From UBA1794 sp031552405 (GTDB lineage Bacteria > Bacteroidota > Bacteroidia > Bacteroidales > Bacteroidaceae): 64,000 nt of DNA. Positions 24,860 to 33,523 of the stretch are shown here, one piece after another (the first letter of the stretch is position 1; each line of letters starts with the position of its first letter). The notes under the pieces are model-generated. The model had not been told where the DNA came from. It made no database searches and saw only the letters and a program-made list of their open reading frames with translations. The stretch is taken from assembly GCA_031552405.1 (NCBI GenBank), contig JAVBMN010000026.1, forward strand, positions 62,001 to 126,000, read 5' to 3'. Position numbers and translations under genes: made by a program.

Positions 24860-26173
24860 TTATCGTGCCAGCCATTGCTCCGGATTCAGGGTAGCACTAC
24901 CCTTGCGCAATTGGAAGTGAAGAATGGTACGCCCTCCGTCCAGAGGATCTGAATATACCTGCCCCAAAACCTGCCGGGCAGACACCTCCTGTCCGTTGCT
25001 GACACTCACCGATGAAAGCTTGCAATACATGGATAAGTAGGAGCCATGGCTCACCACCACATTCAAATAGCCATGCACTGTAAAGACCGCAAGCACCTTT
25101 CCATCAAAGATGGCACGTGCCTGTGCCCCCGGCTGCCCTTGAATGTTGATACCTTGGTTATCAATCTTGAGTCGTCCCAGCTCACCTTTTCCTGAATGTA
25201 CTCCATAGTGTTCAACCACAAGATAGGGCCCTGTTATGGGGAAAGGGAAACGGCCGCGATTAGACTGGAAGTTGCCCGACAGTCGGACATCTTCCGAACT
25301 ATATTGAGGCGTAGGCATCTTTGGCGTTGTATCTTTTGTACCCTTACTAGCGGTAGTAGAAGATGTACTCTGCGTTTTCTTTTTATCTGCAGCCGCTTTT
25401 TGACGGGCTTCCTCAAGCGCACGCTGACGGGCCTTTTCCACCTCGATCGCCACCAGACGGTCTATTTGTTTATTCAGATCATTGGCCTGTTGGCGCAAGC
25501 GAGATACTTCTTTGTTCAGCTCCTTTTTCTGTTTTTCAAGTTTGGCAATAAGTCCGCGCTTCTGCTGCTCCTGCTTAACCAGTTCCTGCTTCTTTGCTTC
25601 GCCTTCTTTCAGCAAACCGGCTTTCAGGCTACGCACGGTTTCCATTTCCTGCTTCTTCAGGTTTACCTTTTCCTGTTGCTGCTGAACAGCTCCCGCCATG
25701 ACACGTTGATATTTGGCATAATCCTGCAAGTAGCGCGCACGCCGGTAAGCCTGTTGCAGGGTGGAGGAAGAAAAGATGAACAACAGTTTCTCATGAAAAG
25801 ACTTCGCCCGGTAAAGAGTTTGAAGCGATTTGGCATAGTTCTTCTTACGAAGCTCCAGTTGCCGCTGCAGCCTTCCTAAACTGTCGTTTAGCTGACTGAG
25901 TTCTCCATCTACCAGTTTTACCTCGTTACCTATTGTTTCAATGTACATCTTATTTGCATTGATCTGTCCGTTCAGTGTACCCAGATTCCCCAGCTCGCTA
26001 CGCATAGTCTTGTCGTTATTGGCTACGATCTGAGAAGTCTTGGAGAGAGCTTTCCGAATAGAGTCCTGCCGCGTTTCCAGTTTACGGATAGCGGAGGTCT
26101 TCGGGGCTGTCGATTTCTGGGCCGACAACGACAAAGAGCATAGCATCAAACAGACAAAAAAGAAATGCTTCAT
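24860..26173 (-). CDS. EnvC-like coiled-coil protein with degenerate LytM domain
   Basis: A 437-residue exported protein: signal peptide (about 1-18), a long coiled coil (about 25-270), a low-complexity linker with many Ser/Thr/Lys, and a C-terminal LytM/M23 domain (about 310-437). The zinc-binding residues are largely lost: NQGINI stands where HxGxD is expected, YCKL replaces YAHL, and ILHF replaces HLHF. This is as in EnvC of E. coli, which does not cut peptidoglycan itself but activates amidases during division. The gene overlaps the DUF4292 gene by 4 bp. Role as amidase activator is inferred from architecture. Confidence 0.88.
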   Translation of the reverse strand: MKHFFFVCLMLCSLSLSAQKSTAPKTSAIRKLETRQDSIRKALSKTSQIVANNDKTMRSELGNLGTLNGQINANKMYIETIGNEVKLVDGELSQLNDSLGRLQRQLELRKKNYAKSLQTLYRAKSFHEKLLFIFSSSTLQQAYRRARYLQDYAKYQRVMAGAVQQQQEKVNLKKQEMETVRSLKAGLLKEGEAKKQELVKQEQQKRGLIAKLEKQKKELNKEVSRLRQQANDLNKQIDRLVAIEVEKARQRALEEARQKAAADKKKTQSTSSTTASKGTKDTTPKMPTPQYSSEDVRLSGNFQSNRGRFPFPITGPYLVVEHYGVHSGKGELGRLKIDNQGINIQGQPGAQARAIFDGKVLAVFTVHGYLNVVVSHGSYLSMYCKLSSVSVSNGQEVSARQVLGQVYSDPLDGGRTILHFQLRKGSATLNPEQWLAR

Positions 26174-27009
26174 AGTGTAGAAAACAATTTCATGACATCC
26201 TTTAATTGGATTCTTTCATAGCGGGTAGACAAAGGAGCACCGGCTGTCCAATCGGAAGAAGAAGAAAAACGCGACAACTCTATTTCAAAAGCTACAGGCT
26301 TGGAGATTCCCTCAAAAGAAGCCTTGACCGTAAGAGGAAAGTCACTACCGGCAAATTTCTGAGATCCTATATATTGCCATGTACATTTATAGGGAGCCTC
26401 TGCCTTGCGAATCGTTGTTTGCGAAGCGCAATTGCTCAGAGATTGTATATTAAACGCGTATTCTAATCCCTTTTCGGAATTCATCAAACAGAGTATACCC
26501 TCCAGCGCATTTTTAGTCAACACCATCCGTTCCGCATCCTCCGATGTAAGAGTCTTTACCCCCGGCCGGAAAACCATCCCGGTAAAGAGAGCCTGCAAAG
26601 CATAATAGTTGAGCCCTGCACCACTGAGTTCCGAAAGCTCTGCTACTGATTCTTCCACATACTTCTTATGCAAGCGGTCGATCACCACTATCTTTTGGGG
26701 AGTAGCCTCTATACGGACCGCTTCCATACCCAAAAGAGGCACCTGCAAAGATAACTGCAATGCCTCATCCTTCTTTATGCGCAAAGTACCACTCAAGGCA
26801 TACGTTCCCGAAGCGAACTGGATATTGACCTTAATCTTTGACGAAAAGCCCCCCTTCCAGGCAGTATTCTCCACGACACGCTCTACATTGTAAGCAGACA
26901 ACTTCTTCTCAGAAGTCGCCGCCTTCTTCGTGCCACATGATGCAAGGCATACAGCCACCATCAGCACGCACAGCACATTCAGAATTCGCCTGTTGATTTC
27001 GCTCCGCAT
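26170..27009 (-). CDS. DUF4292 lipoprotein (LolB-like fold)
   Basis: A 279-residue lipoprotein with signal and lipobox CLASCG (Cys25 or so). The body matches the DUF4292 family common in Bacteroidetes: WKGGFSSKIKVNIQFASGTYALSGTLRIKKDEALQLSLQVPLLGMEAVRIE, then a helical stretch YYALQALFTG. The pattern is that of LolB/LppX-like beta sheets that shelter lipid chains, so a role in outer-membrane lipoprotein insertion has been suggested for the family. It lies between the TPR lipoprotein and EnvC-like genes, overlapping each by one and four bases. Function is not experimentally established as far as I know. Confidence 0.85.
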   Translation of the reverse strand: MRSEINRRILNVLCVLMVAVCLASCGTKKAATSEKKLSAYNVERVVENTAWKGGFSSKIKVNIQFASGTYALSGTLRIKKDEALQLSLQVPLLGMEAVRIEATPQKIVVIDRLHKKYVEESVAELSELSGAGLNYYALQALFTGMVFRPGVKTLTSEDAERMVLTKNALEGILCLMNSEKGLEYAFNIQSLSNCASQTTIRKAEAPYKCTWQYIGSQKFAGSDFPLTVKASFEGISKPVAFEIELSRFSSSSDWTAGAPLSTRYERIQLKDVMKLFSTL

Positions 27010-28778
27010 TATTCCGCTCGCTTAATTTTTTGTCTTACCTTTTCCGGTTCTTCAATCTCTTTTTCAAGAGCTTTGTTCCAGAATTCTATCGCTTCGCGCT
27101 TCAGTTTTAGTTCAAAGTAAATATCACCGGCATGGTCCAGCTCCACCGCATTCTCCGCTCCGCCATTCTGCAAAGCACGATCGATATACATCTTTGCGTC
27201 TTCATACCTTTTCAACTTATATAGAATCCACGCATAAGTATCCAGGTAGGTCTCATTTTCGGGTTCTGTCTCAATGGTTTTAAGACTCATCTGTTCCGCT
27301 TTAGCCCAGTCGCCATGAGGATCTTCACTGATGTAATATGCGTAATTATTCAGTACCCCAATATTCAACGGGTTATATACCAGAGCCGAATCATACGCGG
27401 CATAGGCTTCCTTTGTCTTCTTCTGCTGGTGGTAGACTTCTCCCATCATGGAATAGAAGTCGGAAACAACCACAGGTTTCACCTCATCCGTGATATAGCC
27501 TAACGCCTTTTTCAGTGTGGCCAGTGCCGGGTCATACTCTTTCAACTGATGATAACTGGCAGCAAGATAGTAAAAGTACATCAAATCTTCCGGTGATTCC
27601 GGCGCCGATTCTACAAAGGGAAGACAAAGATCCACCACCTGGGAATAGTTATCCTTCCGAATCGCATTGGACAGGAGTTGCTTACGCACCAAGTCATTGG
27701 AGGGGTCTACCTTCAACAATCGCTCCAACACAGGAGTAGCCCTTTCAGTCATATTCATAGCAAGAAGGTACTGCGCATTGAGCATCAACATATCAAAGTT
27801 CGTACTGTCAATAGCGTTAACGCGGTCAAACAACACAAGGATCTGTGTGCTATCTATCAAGCTACTCTCGTCACTCTTCATAATCATCTGCCGCATCAGG
27901 CGCCCCTTGGACTCTTCACTCACATTAGAACTAAACAAGATGGAATCAACCTGGTTGTAATATGCGGTAGTATCCAGCAAGGCTTCGTAATATTCAGCCA
28001 TAGAAAGCATGGCAGCTTCATTGGAGGGATCCTCAGCGAGAATCTCCTGATATGTTTCATACGCCTCCGGATACTTCTTATACGACAAGTACATATCACC
28101 CAGGATGCAACGATAGCGGGAATCATCAGGGTATTCCTTCACCAGACTTTCCATCTCCTGAAAAGCTTCTTTATTTTTATTCTGGTACAAGTAAAGTTGA
28201 AATTTCCGCATGCTAAGCTCTTCACTCTTTCCCAGCTTCTTCTCCAACTCATTCAGCAGAACTACTGCTTTACCGTAGTCACCATTCTGGGGATACAATT
28301 CAAGCAGAGCAAATGTGGGATCATCCTTTTCCGGGAAACGTTTAGCCAATGCCTCATATACGGCGATAGCCTGCACAAAGTCCTTACGCCCCTGATAAAT
28401 CTCAGCCAGTTCTACTCCGTACCAATAATTGTCCGGACTTAACCTCAAAGCCTCCTTCTGGTAAATTATACCCAACGAATCATTCCCCAACGAGAAATAA
28501 AAAGGTGCAAGCGCCGCCTTCACCTCTGCCGAATACGGATCCAGAGCTTCACAATGACGAAACATCTCAAACGCTGCTGCATAATCTTCTTTCGCCTTCA
28601 GGCGTTCGGCTTCTAAGAAGTAGTAGTCAAACTTATTTTGCGCTTCTTCACTCAACACGTGCTTACGCACCTCCGGCACTCCCTTCTTCGTAGAAAGAGA
28701 AGAAGAGCACCCTGCGATGAGCCCTATTAAGATAGAGAAACAAAGACAAGATACTGTATAGCGATATATATATTGCAT
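27009..28778 (-). CDS. TPR-repeat lipoprotein
   Basis: A 589-residue lipoprotein (lipobox LIAGCSSS, Cys near residue 23) made almost entirely of tetratricopeptide repeats from about residue 45 to the end: for example AAFEMFRHCEALDPYSAEV, LGIIYQKEALRLSPDNYWY, ALVYNPLNIGVLNNYAYYI and MYIDRALQNGGAENAVELDHAGDIYFELK. TPRs mediate protein binding, so it may be a scaffold in the periplasm or at the outer membrane. The frame extends to 28853, but the ATG at 28778 gives the lipoprotein signal and lies 2 bp after the dut stop. Partners are unknown. Confidence 0.88.
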   Translation of the reverse strand: MQYIYRYTVSCLCFSILIGLIAGCSSSLSTKKGVPEVRKHVLSEEAQNKFDYYFLEAERLKAKEDYAAAFEMFRHCEALDPYSAEVKAALAPFYFSLGNDSLGIIYQKEALRLSPDNYWYGVELAEIYQGRKDFVQAIAVYEALAKRFPEKDDPTFALLELYPQNGDYGKAVVLLNELEKKLGKSEELSMRKFQLYLYQNKNKEAFQEMESLVKEYPDDSRYRCILGDMYLSYKKYPEAYETYQEILAEDPSNEAAMLSMAEYYEALLDTTAYYNQVDSILFSSNVSEESKGRLMRQMIMKSDESSLIDSTQILVLFDRVNAIDSTNFDMLMLNAQYLLAMNMTERATPVLERLLKVDPSNDLVRKQLLSNAIRKDNYSQVVDLCLPFVESAPESPEDLMYFYYLAASYHQLKEYDPALATLKKALGYITDEVKPVVVSDFYSMMGEVYHQQKKTKEAYAAYDSALVYNPLNIGVLNNYAYYISEDPHGDWAKAEQMSLKTIETEPENETYLDTYAWILYKLKRYEDAKMYIDRALQNGGAENAVELDHAGDIYFELKLKREAIEFWNKALEKEIEEPEKVRQKIKRAE

Positions 28779-28780
28779 TC

Positions 28781-29215
28781 TTATTGTTTTCCCGTATGCC
28801 CGAATCCACCGGCACCACGATCTGTTAGACTCAATTCTTCGGTTTCCGCCCATTCAGCCTGTTCGTGGCGGGCAATCACCATTTGAGCTATACGCTCACC
28901 ATCCTCAATAACAAACGGAACAGAGGAGAGGTTCACTACAATCACACAAATTTCACCCCGGTAGTCGGCATCGATTGTCCCCGGAGAGTTCAACACGGTG
29001 ATACCATGCTTCAACGCCAGTCCGCTACGAGGCCTGACTTGTGCTTCATACCCCGCAGGAAGAGCCATAAAAAGCCCGGTGGGTATCAGCCCCCGCTGCA
29101 TGGGTTCCAGGGTTACGGATTCTGTCAGGTTAGCACGTAGGTCCACCCCTGCCGATAACACTGTTGCATACTGGGGAAGAGGATGATGAGAACGGTTTAT
29201 GATTTCTATCTTCAT
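28781..29215 (-). CDS. dut: dUTP diphosphatase
   Basis: Dut hydrolyses dUTP to dUMP and diphosphate, keeping uracil out of DNA and supplying dTMP synthesis. The 144-residue protein has all five trimeric dUTPase motifs: AGVDLRA, RPRSGLALKHGI, SPGTIDADYRGEI, DGERIAQMVI and the C-terminal DRGAGGFGHTG. It sits 17 bp after the glsB-like gene and 2 bp before the TPR lipoprotein gene. The placement among envelope genes looks organisational rather than functional. Confidence 0.97.
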   Translation of the reverse strand: MKIEIINRSHHPLPQYATVLSAGVDLRANLTESVTLEPMQRGLIPTGLFMALPAGYEAQVRPRSGLALKHGITVLNSPGTIDADYRGEICVIVVNLSSVPFVIEDGERIAQMVIARHEQAEWAETEELSLTDRGAGGFGHTGKQ

Positions 29216-29232
29216 AGCGATGTCTGCTTGCT

Positions 29233-30225
29233 TTATACTTTATAAATAATAGGGCTATTCCCCAGACGCACATGATCTTTGCCCGAAGAGGTATTATCAC
29301 GGAAGAAGGTTTCAATATGGCGTACCCGCTTTTCCTCCAGAATTTCATCCACGGCAATCAATATGCCGGTTTCTTCTACATCACCAAATTCATCATTGAT
29401 AGCAGTTCCAAACACCTTCATCGTAGGCGAGAGTCCCATATATGCATTTACCAAAGGAGGAATGTTGTACCCCATCTCACGGATCTTCGCATTCAGAACC
29501 CTGTAATCTTCTTTAAAGCATTCCTTCTCAAATATATTCCCAAGTTCCTCCATATCACTTTCTATCTCAATGCCTTGCACGGGAGCAACCAATTTCTCAT
29601 GATCCGGGAAATGCTTCTTCAGGAAATAGAGAATCATGTCACGACCTTTGCGGATATAGCTGGGATACATCGTAAACTTCCCCAGGAAGTAACGGCTTTC
29701 AGGGATCACCACTGTCAGAGCGCCTAAACCATCCCACAGGTTATCCAAGGCAAAAAGGCTCTTAGCTCCCATACGACTGCTTTGATACTCCCAAGTAACG
29801 AATGAACGTCCCAATTCAATGGTATAAGGAAGGTATTCTTCAATGAATTTATCAGAGAAATGAAACATGTGCGAAGTGGCCAGTATCGGTTGTCCGCACT
29901 CATCCAGTTTCACATCACGTCCAGCCAGATAACGGTATCCACCAAGTATTTCTTCCGCATCCCTATCCCATACCAACAGTTGTTTATAGGGTACTTCCAT
30001 TGTATCATACTCATCAATATCCATGGATTTTCCTGTACCACCTCCTGCTTCACGAAATGCTATTTCACGTAAGCGGCCTATCTCCGTCATTACATTCGGA
30101 GAATCCTGGGCAGTCACTATATAAATCTCATTGTTGCTTTTATTCGTGATACGCAAACACTTGTCTGCTGTTAGTTCCGATTTTAGAATATCCCGTTCCA
30201 CGGGAAGTACGATCTCTTCTAACAT
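29233..30225 (-). CDS. glsB: OlsB-like N-acyltransferase, probable glycine-lipid enzyme GlsB
   Basis: A 330-residue protein of the OlsB/hemolysin-like GNAT family. Segments include IGRLREIAFREAGGGTGKSMDIDEYD, the stretch ILGGYRYLAGRDV, ELGRSFVTWEYQSSRMGAKSLFALDNLWDGL and the GIEIESDMEELG region. In Bacteroides the homologue GlsB makes an N-acylated glycine (commendamide-type) as first step of glycine lipids. Its neighbour upstream is an OlsA-like O-acyltransferase, 7 bp away, as expected for the pair. Assignment to glycine rather than ornithine rests on knowledge of Bacteroides, not on a residue seen here. Confidence 0.8.
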   Translation of the reverse strand: MLEEIVLPVERDILKSELTADKCLRITNKSNNEIYIVTAQDSPNVMTEIGRLREIAFREAGGGTGKSMDIDEYDTMEVPYKQLLVWDRDAEEILGGYRYLAGRDVKLDECGQPILATSHMFHFSDKFIEEYLPYTIELGRSFVTWEYQSSRMGAKSLFALDNLWDGLGALTVVIPESRYFLGKFTMYPSYIRKGRDMILYFLKKHFPDHEKLVAPVQGIEIESDMEELGNIFEKECFKEDYRVLNAKIREMGYNIPPLVNAYMGLSPTMKVFGTAINDEFGDVEETGILIAVDEILEEKRVRHIETFFRDNTSSGKDHVRLGNSPIIYKV

Positions 30226-30232
30226 ATATCTA

Positions 30233-31069
30233 TTACTTGGTTGGTTCTAATTTATATACTATATCTCTCACATAACGGCTCCATTCCTGAGGACGCTTAG
30301 TCTTATCAAAGACTTGCCAGGGAATAGGTTTACCGATTGTCAAAGTAAAGGTTTTATGAGCGTTCTTAAACATCTCATCCGGCAGATACAGCATTTCTAC
30401 ATTTAGCTTTATACCCAGAGAAGCACGCAGGTTGGCCAGGCGGTAGAAGAAATCCGAATTACAGCCACTAAAAAACATGGGTACTACATCTCTTTGGTTC
30501 TTTACGCTTTGTACTACGAATTGCTTTCCCCAGTCCAAATCGCGTACCAGCCCATTCTTCCTGCGGGAACATATTCCGGCAGGGAACATAATCAGGTGAT
30601 TATTCCCGGAAAGCCCTGCGGCAACCTGTTGGGGGAGATTTCGGGACTGTGAGCCTACTTTATTAATAGGGATACATAGCGGAGCAAGGCCTGGCACATT
30701 CATCAACAAGTCATTCACCATGTAGCGAATACGGCCGTCATAATAATCACCCAGCATGGCACCTACGCCTACACCATCAATTGCTCCAAGAGGATGGTTG
30801 CTGACAAAGATACAAGGAGAAGCATCCTTTGATGGAAGGTTTTCTTCGCCCTGAATAATAATCTTCGCATCTACAAACTTAAGAATTGCATGCAGATAAT
30901 CCACGCCCTGAAGATGCTGGGCGCTAAGAATAAATCCATTCAGTGCATCTTGATGAATAACTCGTGTCAGATAATTCACCACAAAACGAGGGATGTAACG
31001 ATATTTGTCCGGCGCTTTGGTACGGAGTATTTCATCTATATTGATTTGCAAAACAGAATCTTCGCTCAT
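30233..31069 (-). CDS. glsA: OlsA-like 1-acylglycerol-phosphate-type O-acyltransferase, probable GlsA
   Basis: A 278-residue protein of the PlsC-like acyltransferase superfamily, with NHPLGAIDGVGVG as the catalytic His/Asp segment, FPAGICSRRKNGLVRDLDWGKQF, and the C-terminal FTLTIGKPIPWQVFDKTKRP. This matches the OlsA-like enzyme that in Bacteroides (GlsA) adds the second acyl chain to N-acylglycine. The frame stays open to a GTG at 31117, but the -7 box TATATTTG (31136-31129) puts transcription start near 31122, leaving almost no leader; the ATG at 31069 (MSEDSVLQ) is preferred. It heads an eight-gene operon ending at 22371. Confidence 0.78.
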   Translation of the reverse strand: MSEDSVLQINIDEILRTKAPDKYRYIPRFVVNYLTRVIHQDALNGFILSAQHLQGVDYLHAILKFVDAKIIIQGEENLPSKDASPCIFVSNHPLGAIDGVGVGAMLGDYYDGRIRYMVNDLLMNVPGLAPLCIPINKVGSQSRNLPQQVAAGLSGNNHLIMFPAGICSRRKNGLVRDLDWGKQFVVQSVKNQRDVVPMFFSGCNSDFFYRLANLRASLGIKLNVEMLYLPDEMFKNAHKTFTLTIGKPIPWQVFDKTKRPQEWSRYVRDIVYKLEPTK

Positions 31070-31128
31070 TATTGTATCTTCCTTTTCTGAAACAAGAAAA
31101 GCATACATCTTTTCCACGTTTCATCCCG

Positions 31129-31136
31129 CAAATATA
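31129..31136 (-). promoter_or_regulatory. -7 promoter box of the eight-gene envelope operon
   Basis: Minus-strand TATATTTG, a full match to TAnnTTTG, about 60 bp before the glsA-like ATG at 31069. Confidence 0.65.
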
Positions 31137-31201
31137 GCTCATCTTTTTTATATAGGATTCTTTAAGTCTCCTTTTTTTGCTTAAAGGGTACTAAAAGAGT
31201 C

Positions 31202-31229
31202 GGGCTGACAAGAGGTTTCTTATCAGCCC
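31202..31229 (-). terminator. Terminator of the CotH-family gene
   Basis: GGGCTGA (31202-31208) and TCAGCCC (31223-31229) form a stem with two further A/T pairs. On the minus strand a T-rich tract follows; it lies 33 bp past the stop at 31262. Confidence 0.6.
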
Positions 31230-31261
31230 AACATTGTTTGCAGGAAAATTATTCCTATTTA

Positions 31262-33358
31262 TTATTTTACAAATCTTACACTGCGCAACTGGTTGCCATC
31301 CATCCATTGCAACATATACACACCTGCCGGCAGATCAGACACATTTAATTCTGCAGTAGAGCGGAACTGACGCGCTTTCACACCATCCATATTGTACAGA
31401 TATACTTCGGTATCTATCTTACTCAGATCCTCAGCCACAAAATGAACAATCTGGTTAATCGGATCGTAGTACACAAAGTATTGTGCATCCGGAGTTTCTG
31501 AAACCGAGTTTGGATCATCCGGATCGGGATCAGGATCAGGTTCTTTTCTTTCAATCACCTCGGTCTTCTCCAACCACCACTGGCGTTTCGTACTCGTATA
31601 ATTCGTAGCGTCATTATTATACGAAATGATCGAGTTTCCATTCGCCGCATTACCACCGGCATTATTTACCGCCAGGTTACTGCATGCATTCACCATGGCA
31701 TAGTACTCTTCGCCGGGGAAGAGTGGAACCATCTTCCACAACTGCCTGGTATTTGTAACATCAGGGGCGGTAACTGTCAACTGAAACCCTGTCTGGTAAG
31801 AGCCATTATTCAGAGCAGCATTATCTGTAAGAGCCATACCATTCAAGCGGTTTATAAACTGTACGTGGTCTCCCACTACTTTCGCTTCCCAGTATTGTCC
31901 CATACTTTCAAAAATAGGGCTCCACATTACTATACGTGCTCCGCTTTCCAAGGATTGGTCTGCTACTTCGAACACGTTACCGGTACCCTTGTTGCCTATA
32001 CGGTAATAAAATGTAGTATCTACCACAAATGTGATCAGGGTGTCCTTAGGATCAGGATCGGGATCGGGATCCGGATCAGGATCTATCACGATGTCTGCAT
32101 ACGGAGTAAATGTTTTAGATAAGAAATCCACATGCTTATCTACAAAGTTCTTCAAATAATCGATCCCACCCTGATAGGTAGAAAAGAGCTGAATTTCATT
32201 GTATGCACGCCTGTTTATAGCCCATTTCTGAAAGTTCAGTGTTTGAGAGCGATCCAGTTCTTGTGCCTGCTGATCAATATACGCCAGTAGATGTTCCTTC
32301 ACTCCTGAATCTTCTATCTTTTTCCAGCGATTACCCACTGCTTTCAGAAACCAGTCATCTCCCCACATTTGCTTCATCCATACCTTGGTAAGGTCACTAC
32401 CAAAGCCTTTTTCCATCATCAGGCTATTAGTTACTTCTCCGGTTCGGTTACAGTTGTTAAACGCGATATCATAATCCCATAAAGGACCAAAATACAACTT
32501 AGGGTCATCCTGTTCTTTGTACAAATAGGTGCTCCAGAAACCGTCCACATTGCCGGTCAGCTCAGTCGCAATATACCAGTTTATCAATGTGGCAGAGTCT
32601 ACATACGCACGATATCCTTTTACCGGATCTCTATAGTCTCTTGAGAAAAGAGCATCCTCAAACTTCTGAATGTAACTCTTTATATAATTCTTTTGCACAT
32701 CCGCTATTTCATCACTATCCGGATACTTTACGGTGATAATCAGGTTCTTTCCTGTACGAAAGTTTACTGGCTCTGAGCTACCGAAACCATCCACTTCCAC
32801 TAGATATCCTCCGGTAATATTAGAGGTATCGGCCAATGGGAAATCTTGTTCTTTTACATCCACACGTTTCTTACGCACCTCCACCTGATCGGAGATCTGA
32901 TAGTTACCCAAGAAGGTTCCATTCAGATTAAAGTCTACAAAACGCGCAGCGGGATTAAAAGGCAGCTTTACAAAATTGCCTATTTCAGCAGCCAGCGCAT
33001 TCCTTATCAATGTTTTATCCGCATAATTAGCCATCAGCGTCCAGCTCTTGGCATTGGCATATCCCTTTCCCAGAAACTTTTCTTTTTTCAAGAACTTGAT
33101 GCGATAAGGTTTCTTTTCCAGCCCCCAAGTTGAATTGCCGCGTCCGCGGATGCTCACAGAATCGTACACTGCCACACTATCCCCATCAATATACTTCAGG
33201 GTAGAATAGATATACGTCGTTTTGCTGTTTACCGGCGCATTTCTTTCCGTATTTATATAAATAGTGGGGAGGTTCGTATACTGCTGCTGCCCTGCTACCT
33301 TTGTTTGAGCAAATAGCAGGATGCCTAACAGGCAACACAGGTAAGATACTTTTTTCAT
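31262..33358 (-). CDS. CotH-kinase family exported protein with type A T9SS domain
   Basis: A 698-residue protein. A signal peptide (1-23) precedes a CotH domain (about 30-410) with SVSIRGRGNSTWGLEKKPYRIKF, SWTLMANYADKTLIRNALA and the LWDYDIAFNNC segment, typical of CotH-type protein kinases. Next are a DPDPDPDPDPDP linker (about residue 430), a ricin-like/lectin-like region (about 445-590), a second DP linker and a C-terminal domain ending NVSDLPAGVYMLQWMDGNQLRSVRFVK, the type A Por secretion sorting signal. It is therefore a predicted T9SS client at the cell surface. Its own promoter box lies at 33424-33417. The target of any kinase activity is unknown. Confidence 0.85.
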   Translation of the reverse strand: MKKVSYLCCLLGILLFAQTKVAGQQQYTNLPTIYINTERNAPVNSKTTYIYSTLKYIDGDSVAVYDSVSIRGRGNSTWGLEKKPYRIKFLKKEKFLGKGYANAKSWTLMANYADKTLIRNALAAEIGNFVKLPFNPAARFVDFNLNGTFLGNYQISDQVEVRKKRVDVKEQDFPLADTSNITGGYLVEVDGFGSSEPVNFRTGKNLIITVKYPDSDEIADVQKNYIKSYIQKFEDALFSRDYRDPVKGYRAYVDSATLINWYIATELTGNVDGFWSTYLYKEQDDPKLYFGPLWDYDIAFNNCNRTGEVTNSLMMEKGFGSDLTKVWMKQMWGDDWFLKAVGNRWKKIEDSGVKEHLLAYIDQQAQELDRSQTLNFQKWAINRRAYNEIQLFSTYQGGIDYLKNFVDKHVDFLSKTFTPYADIVIDPDPDPDPDPDPKDTLITFVVDTTFYYRIGNKGTGNVFEVADQSLESGARIVMWSPIFESMGQYWEAKVVGDHVQFINRLNGMALTDNAALNNGSYQTGFQLTVTAPDVTNTRQLWKMVPLFPGEEYYAMVNACSNLAVNNAGGNAANGNSIISYNNDATNYTSTKRQWWLEKTEVIERKEPDPDPDPDDPNSVSETPDAQYFVYYDPINQIVHFVAEDLSKIDTEVYLYNMDGVKARQFRSTAELNVSDLPAGVYMLQWMDGNQLRSVRFVK

Positions 33359-33416
33359 GGAAATAAATCTATTTTCTTAATTTGGTTTATCATTAAGCAG
33401 GCGCTTAAACATCCGA

Positions 33417-33466
33417 CAAATATAGGTACATATTTTCAATATCCTGTTTTTTATATTGTATATTTG
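33417..33466. promoter_or_regulatory. Divergent promoters of the CotH gene and the 33524 gene
   Basis: Minus-strand TATATTTG (33424-33417) serves the CotH gene; plus-strand TATATTTG (33459-33466) serves the methyltransferase-like gene. The plus box overlaps a TTG at 33464, ruling that out as a start. Confidence 0.6.
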
Positions 33467-33523
33467 CACGGCTTTAGACCAAAACGGGCAATAAACAGAC
33501 TTTTACCACCCCAAAAGACGCAG

